Of a stretch of DNA of 64,000 bases, positions 35,030 through 48,504 are shown piece after piece. Positions within the stretch are counted from its first letter, which is position 1, and each line of letters starts with the position of its first letter. Under the pieces are notes generated by a model. The model made no database searches. It was not told the origin of the DNA and saw nothing but the letters and a program-made list of their open reading frames with translations. The DNA is taken from contig CM067356.1 of assembly GCA_034190875.2 (NCBI GenBank), forward strand, positions 33,202,731-33,266,730, read 5' to 3'. The stretch comes from Urechis unicinctus. Lineage: Eukaryota > Annelida > Polychaeta > Xenopneusta > Urechidae. The translations under genes and the position numbers were made by a program.

Positions 35030-37030
35030 CATATATAACTGTTATATATAGACATTGGAAGTACTAAATTGTCTTGCAAACATCACCAACTGTAACGGAG
35101 GATGTACTTGTGTAATGTGATATATTCCATATATTTATACTTTATAACCCGTATATAGTGGAAACAGGTTTACATTGCAATATTTCGCCTTCTCAAATGT
35201 GTCTTGCGAACATCTGTTAATGTAGTAAATGCAAGATGCCAAATAAGTGCCGGTCGAATATTAATACCCTGCCGTACTGTATGTCTGCGTGGATAGTGGA
35301 TAATGGATACTGACGCTGACATTAACCATTTGCCAAGAGCAAGCATCAACTCAGCTTATGGGGTAATCAATAGCAACTAATGCGAAATAGCAATAAGGAG
35401 CATAACAAAAATAATCAGCCTTTGTACAGCGGTGATGATAGATAGTATATAAATGAATCATCGCGGTATTTACGAATAGATACCAGCACTCTCGTCTGAC
35501 TTTCATTTTTCCCGTCAATACATTATATATCATTAAGGTAACACAGGATGCACCAAGTCCTCAATGTTCTTAGTTTAATACTGCTTGGTCTAATTGCAGA
35601 ATAATATCACACAATTGCCCCACATTTGTACGGGAACTTTGCGCCTCATACCATCGCGTCACATCCACCATTCACCACTAGCCAACATACCACAAATATT
35701 ACAATGCAGCTAAAGACATTATATTCTTCGATTGCGGCGACTCATATGTGGCATGATCACATGCTCAGCCAAGCCCCAATCAGTTAATATAAAACACGCG
35801 TATACAGGATATTCTATTACAGACATCACTTATTATTTGATAACAATATTGTGGACAGGGTGGGTTTAAGGCCCTTATGCAGTTAGCACATGACTAACTT
35901 CTAATCAAGAGCTAACACCTGACAAATAACTTCATTTCTGTAATTGCATGCACAGGAAGTTTGCATCTGAGTTTTTGGTGCGTTTGTATCTGAGTGTATG
36001 TGGAAGGATGGTGTGCGCTTAATGTTGTACCGACCTTCACTAGTCAAATTAAACTAAACATAAAAAAAACTTTGCTACTTTTCAGCGTCAAACCATCGGA
36101 AGTTTGTCTTGTATGTAATTGTTGGTGCATGGTAATTCGCCTCATATATAGACTAGCGTCCGTGTCATAATAGGAACGACATATAATGTAAACCATTGTG
36201 AGGCAGATGTCATCGCAAAGAACAGCCGTTATAACAATGTATATTGATAACCGTGAGTAAGTTCAGCGACCCAGCTTGTAGAGAATTCATTGCCCCTCTC
36301 ATTGTTAAGCTATTTTTATATGGTCAGTCAAGTAATATGCTACATATACATCGCATTATCATTACATAACAAAATTCTGCCGCAGGTAAAAGGATGCTGT
36401 TTCAAGGGTAAATCGCCACAAGAGCCTCAAACCCTCGACATCATACAATGTTGTATATAATTACATAAACACAATCTCTAATTCTGGTATCCTAGCCTGT
36501 GTGCAAAATCCCTCGAACACTCAAAATAATTCCATAAACGCAGCCTTAAAGGCGCCAATATTGTTTACATATTGTTTATGTATTTATCTATCACACTGTT
36601 ATGCCAAAGCAAGTCCTTTGAACAAAATAATAAACTTCCATTGCATCATATGTTGAAACGGGTAATAGGCGTAAGCTAGTGGAGTGCTATGTTGAATTTA
36701 TCGTGCATCGTAAAATATCGAGAAAGGTTTGTAATCTTACATTTTATATTACAATGTCACTTGCACAATATAACCCACAGTGAACCGATAAGGCACTTAC
36801 TTTATTGGTGTCTGTTCGTCATCATATGTTTTTTGCAAACCCCCTTATGAAATATGTGTAATGAGTGCATTGCGCATGACGCGAATGCGTCCACCACTCT
36901 TTAGACAAGTCTTCCGCCAAATACCGATACATTACCTCACTATTGATTTGGCAACACATTCACAACAATCTCTCACGTGGAAATGATTAAAATGGGTTTA
37001 TAGTTGAAACTAGCCAGATCCACGCAAGGT
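35030..37030 (+). repeat. Module P copy 3 and Q copy 4
   Basis: P spans 35,030-36,465 and resembles 1-1,200 most closely, including the CAGATACCAGCACTC-type segment near 35,480. A 36,466-36,640 stretch has an ACCCTCAAAAT-like word shared with the A blocks. Q spans 36,640-37,030. Confidence 0.75.
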
Positions 37031-37324
37031 TAGATCTTATCACAAATACATAAACACCAAAGTTGGTTGACAAGATAGCAAATAGGGCAATCAAGCTCTA
37101 CCAATGCACATCACTAATCGCATCAGATGCAGTGAAAACCCATGCAAGGCGCAAAGCTAAACCGAAATGCTAAGAAGGACTCAAGGCTAGCAAAGTATCT
37201 GTAGTGGGAGCTACTATGAGGAACCTTTGACTTTTTCTGATATTGCATCATAAACCAGTCCAATCCAACGATCGACCATTAACCCATAAGCCTCTCCTGA
37301 TCTAAAACTAACAGCCGCAAGCGA

Positions 37325-39638
37325 CCTTTCTCGGCCCAATGACGCTTTATATCTGTTTTCCCTATTCTCGGTGTCATGTTCTTCATTCCTCGCAACTGAG
37401 TTGAGAGAACAGATGGTATAAAATATTTTATGTCTGAAATAGGCTACTGACTGGCCGTTGCTAGATAATTGACTGGTCTCTTAGTTGGCCTATCAGGGAG
37501 TTGTAACTAGTGCTGAATATGGAATAATGTGCATTCACATTAGGTATTGTGGGCTTGTTTATCTGCTTGCGCAACAAGTGTGCTATGGAAGGTCGGTGCA
37601 ATTATGGAACAGCCTCAAGTGGTTCTTTGATAACCCACCTCTGCTAAAGTCCTTCGTATTCTGCATGAATAACAAAAGAGCCTCATATAAATGTTATGTT
37701 GGAGTTAAGACTATTTTGGCGCTCAGATATTCAGCGACGCATCGCATGTATATCAGATTAACGGAACACAACTGTCATTAACTTGGAGGTCTAATTTTTG
37801 TTTGCAACCTTCGGTACAACTGGAATGCAACCCCGCACAACTGAGCCATAATAGTTAACACATGTGTTTTAAGCCACGCTCCCTCACCCACTTTCTTTAT
37901 TATAGGAACACTATCACCAAAAAGCCATCGCAACGTTATCTACATGGCAAGACCTCGCTGGGTCCGACGTTTTACAATAGCCACATTTTGTACAGCAAGT
38001 CAACACGTAAGATGAGGTATATGCAATTTAAGGTGATGAATGTATCGGTGTCATTTATCTTACATGAAAGCCAGGCATGCATTTTAATCGGTTGAAGGCC
38101 ATCAGCGTCTGATATTATTCGTGTCATATCTCATATTAGCGTTGGCTTGTCATTGGAACAACATAAATTGTCAACATGGCGCTTCTACCTTTGCATAGAA
38201 TGATCATTTACGCCAAGGCCGGACGGAACTTGCGATCTGATAAATGGTATTCATCTTAATTGCATGTGATATGGCAGGAGTTTAATTGTTTAAGTTACAG
38301 CATCAAGAAATAGCCATATCGAACAGTTCATGGACTTAATTTACTATTGCGTTGATTGGTTTACCGTTATGTATTCCGTGTTATTAATGGTGGTATTAAT
38401 GAGTATAATTATCATATTGTACATATATTCAATTGACGATTACAGTTGAAATGTGATACATATATATAAGGTGTGTCTAATGGAATTTACAATAATCTGG
38501 CTAACAGTTTGTGAAGACATATTCCGCCGAAATGTGATTGCTTTCGATCTGAGTTGACTGCTTTGCACACCTTTACTCGTTCAGACCTCAGTACGCAATT
38601 GAATTGAGTGATTTTGGGAGCTTAACAATTCCTCTCCATCTGGCCTGTTGGATAAGGCTTCATACCTCGGTTACGAAAATATCTCACCTGTGATGTTTGT
38701 AGGTAGAAGTGTGTATAGTATTCCAATGAGATTGCTCATATTAAAAAATGCATAACATAATCTCCAAATCATTGCCAGCTTAAGTGAGGTACCACCCTTC
38801 GGATGAAGGCGTTTCATCATCACAATAATAGTCACTGTCTCGCAAAAATGGGAACATTTAACTGCGAAAATGAAATTGGAAAAGATTTTTTTACGCGAAG
38901 AATAATGCTTCTGATGTCTGCTGTCATATGTATTGTACGTAAGAATCGTAAGCGCGAGTGGTGTTCAACTCATTTGTCAGGCATATATGTAGTTGTTTCA
39001 CTAAAATCCTATCAATTGAAGATCATCCCAATCACAATTGGTGCAGATGTGTTGTATTTTACCCGTTTCATTATCTAAGATGTCGAGTATGCAGAATGTT
39101 AATAATCACGGGAAATAATGCTGAAAGATTTTGTTAAAAATTACATGTAATCATCGCGGCAAAATGGATTTCGAATTTCGTCTGAGATATCATTTGAAAA
39201 TTAAAAGGTACTTTGAAAATGCAAGAAACAAAATTACCAGCTTTACAAGAGTGAACACTTATCTATGCCACATTTAAAATGGTTAAGAGCCCATACAATC
39301 ATCGATTTAATTGATTTGGGGTGGAAAATGCTGATTGTTACGATATTGGAAAACATTGCTTGTAAATAAAACGCTTATTCAAATTGAATCAACTCTGGGG
39401 CTTAGTGAACCTACAGCATATGACTTGGTGATCTAATGGATAATGCGTCTGTACACAAGATCAGAAGATTACCCATTACGAATTTAACCTGATCTATTAT
39501 TATGGCATCCCAGTCTGAGGGCAAATTTCCTTGAACCCTCAAAATCATATCATCAAACTTATTGAAGCAATATTTAAGCAATATTGTTCATGGACATCAC
39601 CACATCAATATATGAGGCGATTGTTACCCACAAAAACT
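37325..39638 (+). repeat. Tandem duplication unit 1 (2,314 bp)
   Basis: Begins CCTTTCTCGGCCCAATGACG and ends ACCCACAAAAACT. It contains E (38,430-39,110) and a tRNA-Arg relic. Frames 37,485-37,781 and 38,803-39,078 are open here and in unit 2. The matching place at 6,290-6,560 has stops, so I do not call them genes. Confidence 0.95.
39423..39490 (+). tRNA. tRNA-Arg-like relic (unit 1)
   Basis: GGTGATCTAATGGATAATGC with AAGATCAGAAGATTA. Degenerate B box. Duplicated at 41,733. Confidence 0.6.
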
Positions 39639-41948
39639 CCTTTCTCGGCCCAATGACGCTTTATATCTGTTTTCCCTATTCTCGGTGTCATGTTCTTCAT
39701 TCCTCGCAACTGAGTTGAGAACAGATGGTATAAAATATTTTATGTCTGAAATAGGCTACTGACTGGCCGTTGCTAGATAATTGACTGGTCTCTTAGTTGG
39801 CCTATCAGGGAGTTGTAACTAGTGCTGAATATGGAATAATGTGCATTCACATTAGGTATTGTGGGCTTGTTTATCTGCTTGCGCAACAAGTGTGCTATGG
39901 AAGGTCGGTGCAATTATGGAACAGCCTCAAGTGGTTCTTTGATAACCCACCTCTGCTAAAGTCCTTCGTATTCTGCATGAATAACAAAAGAGCCTCATAT
40001 AAATGTTATGTTGGAGTTAAGACTATTTTGGCGCTCAGATATTCAGCGACGCATCGCATGTATATCAGATTAACGGAACACAACTGTCATTAACTTGGAG
40101 GTCTAATTTTTGTTTGCAACCTTCGGTACAACTGGAATGCAACCCCGCACAACTGAGCCATAATAGTTAACACATGTTTTAAGCCACGCTCCCTCACCCA
40201 CTTTCTTTATTATAGGAACACTATCACCAAAAAGCCATCGCAACGTTATCTACATGGCAAGACCTCGCTGGGTCCGACGTTTTACAATAGCCACATTTTG
40301 TACAGCAAGTCAACACGTAAGATGAGGTATATGCAATTTAAGGTGATGAATGTATCGGTGTCATTTATCTTACATGAAAGCCAGGCATGCATTTTAATCG
40401 GTTGAAGGCCATCAGCGTCTGATATTATTCGTGTCATATCTCATATTAGCGTTGGCTTGTCATTGGAACAACATAAATTGTCAACATGGCGCTTCTACCT
40501 TTGCATAGAATGATCATTTACGCCAAGGCCGGACGGAACTTGCGATCTGATAAATGGTATTCATCTTAATTGCATGTGATATGGCAGGAGTTTAATTGTT
40601 TAAGTTACAGCATCAAGAAATAGCCATATCGAACAGTTCATGGACTTAATTTACTATTGCGTTGATTGGTTTACCGTTATGTATTCCGTGTTATTAATGG
40701 TGGTATTAATGAGTATAATTATCATATTGTACATATATTCAATTGACGATTACAGTTGAAATGTGATACATATATATAAGGTGTGTCTAATGGAATTTAC
40801 AATAATCTGGCTAACAGTTTGTGAAGACATATTCCGCCGAAATGTGATTGCTTTCGATCTGAGTTGACTGCTTTGCACACCTTTACTCGTTCAGACCTCA
40901 GTACGCAATTGAATTGAGTGATTTTGGGAGCTTAACAATTCCTCTCCATCTGGCCTGTTGGATAAGGCTTCATACCTCGGTTACGAAAATATCTCACCTG
41001 TGATGTTTGTAGGTAGAAGTGTGTATAGTATTCCAATGAGATTGCTCATATTAAAAAATGCATAACATAATCTCCAAATCATTGCCAGCTTAAGTGAGGT
41101 ACCACCCTTCGGATGAAGGCGTTTCATCATCACAATAATAGTCACTGTCTCGCAAAAATGGGAACATTTAACTGCGAAAATGAAATTGGAAAAGATTTTT
41201 TTACGCGAAGAATAATGCTTCTGATGTCTGCTGTCATATGTATTGTACGTAAGAATCGTAAGCGCGAGTGGTGTTCAACTCATTTGTCAGGCATATATGT
41301 AGTTGTTTCACTAAAATCCTATCAATTGAAGATCATCCCAATCACAATTGGTGCAGATGTGTTGTATTTTACCCGTTTCATTATCTAAGATGTCGAGTAT
41401 GCAGAATGTTAATAATCACGGGAAATAATGCTGAAAGATTTTGTTAAAAATTACATGTAATCATCGCGGCAAAATGGATTTCGAATTTCGTCTGAGATAT
41501 CATTTGAAAATTAAAAGGTACTTTGAAAATGCAAGAAACAAAATTACCAGCTTTACAAGAGTGAACACTTATCTATGCCACATTTAAAATGGTTAAGAGC
41601 CCATACAATCATCGATTTAATTGATTTGGGGTGGAAAATGCTGATTGTTACGATATTGGAAAACATTGCTTGTAAATAAAACGCTTATTCAAATTGAATC
41701 AACTCTGGGGCTTAGTGAACCTACAGCATATGACTTGGTGATCTAATGGATAATGCGTCTGTACACAAGATCAGAAGATTACCCATTACGAATTTAACCT
41801 GATCTATTATTATGGCATCCCAGTCTGAGGGCAAATTTCCTTGAACCCTCAAAATCATATCATCAAACTTATTGAAGCAATATTTAAGCAATATTGTTCA
41901 TGGACATCACCACATCAATATATGAGGCGATTGTTACCCACAAAAACT
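39639..41948 (+). repeat. Tandem duplication unit 2 (2,310 bp)
   Basis: Head-to-tail copy of the preceding unit. I found only two differences, both two-base losses in short dinucleotide runs: GAGAGA to GAGA near 37,407/39,719, and GTGT to GT near 37,864/40,176. It contains E at 40,740-41,420. The old right flank (AATACAGAAAGTCG) follows unit 2, so unit 2 carries the original right boundary. Confidence 0.95.
41733..41800 (+). tRNA. tRNA-Arg-like relic (unit 2)
   Basis: Identical in the compared stretch to 39,423-39,490. Confidence 0.6.
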
Positions 41949-42690
41949 AATACAGAAAGTCGATAAAACCTCCTGGAGAGTCACATCCACGCCAAATTGT
42001 TTACCGGGCAACACTGGTTGCTTAAACTAGTCCTATGAAGCGTCGTGTGTTGAAAAATGTAAGAAGCGCGTACTTATAGGGTGCTATGTTGAATTTATCG
42101 GGAACGTTTGGAACCATACTTTACCTGATATATCCTGCATCATTCTAAAAAATACAGCAGCGATTGATATCGCTCTTCTGTCTCGTATTACAATGTGAAC
42201 TGCCCTGTAGGACCCGATAGATATATTATTTACAAGCAAAATCATTGGAACTAATTCAGAACACTTCAATATGCGCGGTGCATGTTCTGATTAAATTTAC
42301 AGAGCAATTTTATTGGTGTCTGTACTACACTATGTGTTATAAGATGATTTAGCAAACCCCATGTGGAATCTCTCTAATGAGTATTTTGCTCATGACACAA
42401 ATGTGTCCACTACGTTTGTATTTCCGTCGAACCAAAAGCAGAACTCGTCGCTCATATGGAAAATAAAGCCTGATTCCAGGTAGGACGAGTAAAACTTAAT
42501 GTCATGAGTTGTGACAGATTAACGTATCGCTCCTTTCACGCGATGATCACCCAAGCATCGAGTTTCCAGTTTTCCAGTGGACGGCTGACTGATTGCGCAA
42601 TTTTTAGAGGACAATTAAGGAACGAGTGACGTTGGATATCAGCGTATCAGAGCATCACTCATGTGAGTTTGGAGATATGGTTTAGCACGT
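41949..42690 (+). repeat. Modules Q and R at the end of the A block
   Basis: Q at 42,020-42,420 has lost a piece compared with 9,110-9,560. R is at 42,560-42,680. Confidence 0.7.
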
Positions 42691-43075
42691 GAGAGATTTC
42701 ACACCTGGAATATTTTTACCTACTATCATTTTCTAAATAAACCATTTTTAGCGACAGAGAGGAGAGTTTTACTCTTAGCATTATCCTGCAGACCACTAGG
42801 CAGAAGATGCGGAATCGTTTACGTTCAAGAATTAACTTATTATGCACAGGGGATGCTTTTTTGTGGGATTAAAATCAGCGTTCTCTACCCTAGAGCATAT
42901 AAACCGATGACAGCAGGGAAATTAGCAAAGCATAGATTTGGATATTATCAAGTTTTGGATATTTGCTTGAAAAACCAACAACCGTAAATATTGTGGTGAT
43001 TCGTCGTTTATATTATCTGTGATAAAAAGAACTACTAGAATCACAAGTCACACCTGACTTTTGCCTCTTGCCTTT
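42691..43075. other. Unassigned stretch
   Basis: No match elsewhere in the window and no motif recognised. Confidence 0.4.
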
Positions 43076-43420
43076 TCTTAATCAGTCACAATCAAAAGCT
43101 ACAATCCAGGCTAGGCTTGAACTTACTATTTTCATGATCGGAAGTCAGACACACTATTGATTAGACTACACAATATGCAATATGCAAAACCCTTTAATTA
43201 CTTAATTTGCATCTGCACATTTTCTACTTGCGATATCAGCTGAAATATGTTCCTGATAACATTTTCTGAGTAGAAAGGTTTCGCTGCTAACCACTACACC
43301 TCACCAACTGGCAAGATGGGTCTTCACGGGTTTTGTTTCTAGCTATTTGTAGACTTTGTTGCATATATTACGGTTGACACTCAGCACTAGATGTATCACT
43401 TATCACATCTTGTTTAATTC
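43076..43420 (+). repeat. Module H, copy 2, with tRNA-like head on the minus strand
   Basis: Matches 8,414-8,760 closely throughout. The tRNA-like part lies at 43,097-43,180 on the minus strand. Confidence 0.75.
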
Positions 43421-43452
43421 TCATACACGCGATTCACACATGAGTTGTACTC

Positions 43453-43535
43453 AAAAGCTACGTTCCAGACGACACTCAAATCCGAAATCTTTTTACCTTT
43501 AGTCAGACACCCTATTCATTAGGCCACCATGCAAC
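43453..43535 (-). tRNA. tRNA-Arg-like SINE head
   Basis: Minus-strand GTGGCCTAATGAATAGGGTG and GTCTGACTAAAGG resemble a tRNA-Arg 5' half. The B-box region (ATTTGAGTGTCGTC) is decayed. The trailer GTAGCTTTTGAGTA matches the heads at 8,431, 16,362, 43,097 and 50,530. Confidence 0.6.
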
Positions 43536-44363
43536 TTCTGATAAACCAATTATGTCCCAAATTCGACCCAGTACGACTAGTAATCATTTACATTTTATTA
43601 AAATCAGACAATGGTAGAAAATATAAGCGATTGAACATCAACAAAGCTTGCGACGAATCCGTTATTATGCTGTGTAAATTGTTATTGAAAACAAGCATGA
43701 GATGCAAGTATACAATTACAAAGCTGAATGCTATTCATGGCTATGAGAGGTTGAGGAAGGTGGAGTTGCGGCAAGAGTTAGTGGCAGCTTAACCACATCT
43801 GAGCTTTTTAGGAACAAATATTGTCTTCACATTTGAATCCGACTAAATCGAAAAATATTAATGCAGGCGCACAGCAGCGATGCAACAATGCACAATAAAC
43901 ATCAACACATCGATGCAAATGCAGCACAGCAGCATACATCGATGCATGCTTAAAAGGCAGCCCATCGATGCATGCATTTAGTAGCTATGTGTCAATCAAG
44001 AATTAGTTTTGGTGGTAATAATGATCAGCAAATACATTATGCAGGGCACAATGAGAGCAGTAATGTTAAAGAATATCATATTAGTGTAAGGGAGAAATCC
44101 CAACCAGGCTCAATTGCAATAATAGGTCATAATTATCTTTTTATAATAATCGTTCCCAATTTTGGTGACATGCGAATATGTAAATATTCACCTGCTAATG
44201 GTTAATACACCATATACAAATATTTACATTGTCCAATATCACGTCGTATTCATTTCATAAATTAATTCATGAATCTCAGAGTTCGTTCTGGTGGCAAATG
44301 ATTTGTATTATAAATATAATGAATAATTGAAATAATCTCATTTATTATTGTTTAATGTTATCA

Positions 44364-44508
44364 TAAATTTCCTGATACAAATGCGTATATGTGACAAAAA
44401 AACTAGAAATGTCTTTTCAACTTTGTCAAAATCTCCCTTCGATGTGTTCGTTATGGACGTTATCTTTTTTGTTATGGTGTTTTGTATCAACGTGACGCAG
44501 AGGTAGCC
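44364..44508 (+). repeat. 145-bp segment present only in duplication copy 2
   Basis: Copy 1 reads straight through at 10,657/10,658. The extra piece has GATACAAA near its left end and TTTGTATC near its right end, a weak inverted repeat that would suit a small non-autonomous DNA element. No clear target-site duplication. Confidence 0.6.
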
Positions 44509-45044
44509 GAATGCATCAATGCATAATACAAGAATATTCTGCTCGTCACTGACAATGCATCGCCCATGAACCCATCTTTCTACAATGAGAAGTATTTATC
44601 AATATAAGCTCCTAAAGTGATTGGCAGTAAAATATAACGCTATGAATGGTCATAACCATAAGATGCCCTACATAATGTGACGCATTGAGTGTAAAGGTGT
44701 GTTTCGGCATAAAACTACTCACGCGTCATCTTCTAATTGTGTTCGATGTGTGCCGAGCAATGAACTTCATTTATAACCTGATATTGATTGCAAAGTCTAG
44801 AGGTTAATTTTTTTTATCAGATTATTGTTTGTTATAGCTGGTACGTTACTAGGTGAACATTGTTAATCACCGTATTAGTGCCAGCACTACATAATGGCAC
44901 ATGGAGAACATTTAGAGAAAGTCTGGCGAAATACCAGCTGATCAGGAACACATTGCTAACAATAAGTCGCATTTTGAACCCAGCAAATGACCTGCTTATC
45001 ACGTTTGAATTAATTTTTGATTTATATTCTCGCAAACAATGAGC

Positions 45045-45115
45045 ACCTTTTATTTGATTGTTGGACACGATAATTATTGCTTGGCAAACTCCTGCGCCAT
45101 GCAGCAAACACAATA
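45045..45115 (-). repeat. Module M in duplication copy 2
   Basis: Duplicate of 11,195-11,265. The minus strand reads ATGGCGCAGGAGTTTGCCAA and ends in AAAAGGTGCTCATTG. Related to the pair at 58,118-58,290. Confidence 0.6.
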
Positions 45116-45859
45116 GGTTTTTTACAATATCTAATAGAAATATAGTTATTGCTAATCAGAACTGCTGAAAGCGAGGCTCAATTTGTAATGGTCACACAGT
45201 ATGCTACAAACTCATAAATTTATCTGAAACCAATTTCGTATGGTGTGGGCTTTGTTCAGTGCAGATAATTATCCCTAATAGACAAGTCAGTGAAAGCGAT
45301 CCCGGAAATATAATGAAGAGAATTTTCCATTATTAATTTTGAATGGAAACATTGTATGAGGATTGTCGTAGGACTAAGATTTCTAAAATCTTCTTGGCTG
45401 CATGAATAAGAGGATAAAGTCAACAAATGATGGGTTAGAAATATGACAGTTTGCATAATGGAAATCCGCAGCAATAGCACCCATTAACTACAGTCATTTA
45501 TAAAAATTTTCCTTATCAATTGATGCGTGGTGCGCCTGACGTACGCGCAGTAAAGTGCGAGTCCATTCAACATATTTCGTCGGTAATAGCTGGCTCGATA
45601 ATCACAAAGGTTACATGTTAATTACTCTAACAATAGTTTGCGTAATAAAAAAGCCATGGGGTGGTTAAGAATAATTCATATTACATTCAACATACGATCG
45701 AACTACAAATGAGTATTTGCATTCCTTCACACGTAGCATGATATCTTTCATCCATTTGAGGAATGCTTGGCATAACGAAACAAAAACACCTTCAACATTC
45801 ATAATATCCCATTACCATTCAATGTATAAACAGCATCATATTATAACGATTTGATTCAG

Positions 45860-46090
45860 AGCAAATGGCGTTTGATTCGAAAACGCTGTGAAAACTGATT
45901 ATCCTGCCTTGCGTGAGCTGTTATAATAGCCGCTCATCGAGTCACATGACCAGTAGCACGACCAATCGCAAGCAGTAGTATCCAGTCACGAGCAGTCGCA
46001 CGACTTATCGTGACAAGTTATGTGATTGGTCCTTGTAATTGAGCGATAAATCCTTCTATGTCTTGCGACAAGCTACAAATTATTCGGGTA
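45860..46090 (+). repeat. Module K, left arm in copy 2
   Basis: Counterpart of 12,012-12,245. Pairs inverted with 54,446-54,650. Confidence 0.8.
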
Positions 46091-47687
46091 CAGGGTATTG
46101 GCTGGTTTTGGAACTTGGTCACTTCTGGGTTTCGTTCTGAGGGACCGTGTAGGTTTCGGAATTATGTAAATTGAGACTAAGAATTTTCTTTCATACTCCT
46201 GGCACGCTCACGAATGGTTACGTGCTGAGTTTTGTGTCTCTTGTCTCCATTAGTGGAATGTTTGTCGATCTGGTCTCCTTTGGGTGAGGTGTATCTGGCC
46301 TCTCTTGGCGATGTTTATTTGTTGTGCGAGCCTCGGTATGTATAGGTAAATGGTTATTGGGTATTAGTAAGTAATTCGAAGGGTTGAGGGCAAATTTGGA
46401 TGAATCTGAACATGTTGACATTTTCCTGTATTTATCGCTGACTAAACATATAGATCGGAGTAGGACATATTTCGAAAGGTGAAATGCTAGTTATCAGGTC
46501 TGGATGAGGGCAATTGTGCTTGTCTAAATGTGCCAAAAATTAATAATGAATAATGGCGTGGCTTGGGTTGGGGTGCTTGAGAGCGTGGGTTATCTTTGTG
46601 TGGTGGCTAGATAATAGGCCATCCCTTGAACACCCAAACAAGATGCAGTGATCGCAATACACACAAAGGGCAATGTGGTTAATATTGTATTGTTTGTATA
46701 TGTGAACTTTGTACTAGCGCTATGCATTACGCTTTAAAAAAACAGTTACTATCAGATACTGTATTAGCAATACAAATCGAATCATTGCACTAAACCTGAC
46801 ACAATAGCGTTTTCTCTGATATTGATGGTGTCGTGCATCCAACACTTTGTTACAGAATGAATATGAAGGTCAAGTATGCCAGCGGTTACAAATGTACAAT
46901 GCAAAACATATATCACCAGTTTTCATCGGTGATGGTCACGTAAGTATTTATATTAATGCCAATTCCACACCTCAATGTATATCGCCTAGGAATGTTCAAT
47001 GTTTGCAATTAATGCGGTCTAAATGTTCAATCTGAAGTTCATCTTGCCTCAAGGCAATTTGTATCATAAGACGCATTGACATATTGATAATTCAAATTAT
47101 TCACTAATGCAATATCAATGGAATATTGCAACCACTGAATCATGAATTTTAGCCGTGTTAGCCCAGTGTTGTAACAAGGCTACGCCGTTTAGATTAGCAT
47201 ACAGCGAGGTTGCATTGCGTTCTGCTCTGTTCACATGGATGGATAGTTGTAATTGGTTTGCCGCGGTGATTGGTTTTACAATCACAAAACGATTGAAGGG
47301 AGCCAATGCGTATGCTATTCTTTAGCATTACCTAAAAAATGGCAATGGACATCAATAAATCAAAAACTAGACAATATTGGCGAAGGGAATACCTTTGTTG
47401 ACTACATTAGTCATAGCAGACTCCTACCCTGAAAGGACAACCATACACAATGAATACTAAGCGTTTAATGAATATAATGTGTTTAATGATTGATGAGGTG
47501 CATAGCCAGTGTCCGATAGTGGTTTCTGTTTTCACCACTTCCGATATGTAACTGTTAAATAATTGGACGATGTGATTAATTGAAACAAGATAAACATAGA
47601 GGGGTTGGGCAACTTCAAATAATATAGTAATGTGTGCTTCACATCAATGTGCATCACACTGAAAACATGACACATTGGTCAACATTT

Positions 47688-48450
47688 GTGAATATCACAA
47701 CGGTTCGATCGAGTTTGGACCGTAATGGACACGATTTGTAATGTATTTTCTTGTAGTGCTATTCCCCTCGTCGATTTTAAAATTAGAGAATGAAAATTTT
47801 TAAGGCATATTTCGCATGTCATTTTAAGTGAAGTAGGCCAGTGTCGAAAGGTATATAAATATTGTATAAATCATAGTTTTTGTTAGACTACAAAGAATTG
47901 CCCCTTCATTTATTTGGTATGCGATGACTCCTAGCACGAGACAGTAGAATTAACTGTCATTGAGATGATTATTGCGAAAACATGTTTCATCGCCTAGAGC
48001 GAAACTTTTGGTTTACATGAAGATGTTCTCGATTCCACTAGCAATTTTCAGTGTTCATGAGGTTACCCAATTGGCTTGTGTCGCCTTCAGATATAGCACC
48101 TACATTCCACCAGTTTGTACTGCATATTAGGAATTTAATTCTTTGCATAGATTTGCAAGCATAGAATACGATATATACTCATGAATGCTCTGTAGGGTGT
48201 GTCGTTATTTTACATTCCCACGGCGCTCCACGTCGATCCTAATAGTGTCGTTTGGACGGTATATGGTCATGTTAGGCGCAATGTGCGAAATTAAAAAGGA
48301 ATATATATCGTACAAAACATTGTGCATGCCTGACCAAGTCCCCTTCTCATTAGTTGAACGAATGACAACTGCAACGCAGCATGCACTTGTGCAGCGTGAT
48401 ATATTCCATATATTTATATCTTATAACCTAGATATAGTGGAAACCAGTTT
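47688..48450 (+). repeat. 763-bp segment missing from copy 1, containing module G
   Basis: Copy 1 joins across it at about 14,293 with TTT shared at both edges. G also lies left of P at 34,490-35,029, so copy 1 has most likely suffered a deletion. Confidence 0.75.
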
Positions 48451-48504
48451 ACATTCAATATTTCGCCTTCTTAAGTGTGTCTGCTATAACTTCTTGCTGT
48501 AAAT

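Noticed and set aside
37485..40093. Identical 98- and 91-codon frames in both tandem units as conserved genes
   Set aside because: Identity comes from the very recent duplication. The older homologous blocks have stops (near 6,300) or only partial frames.
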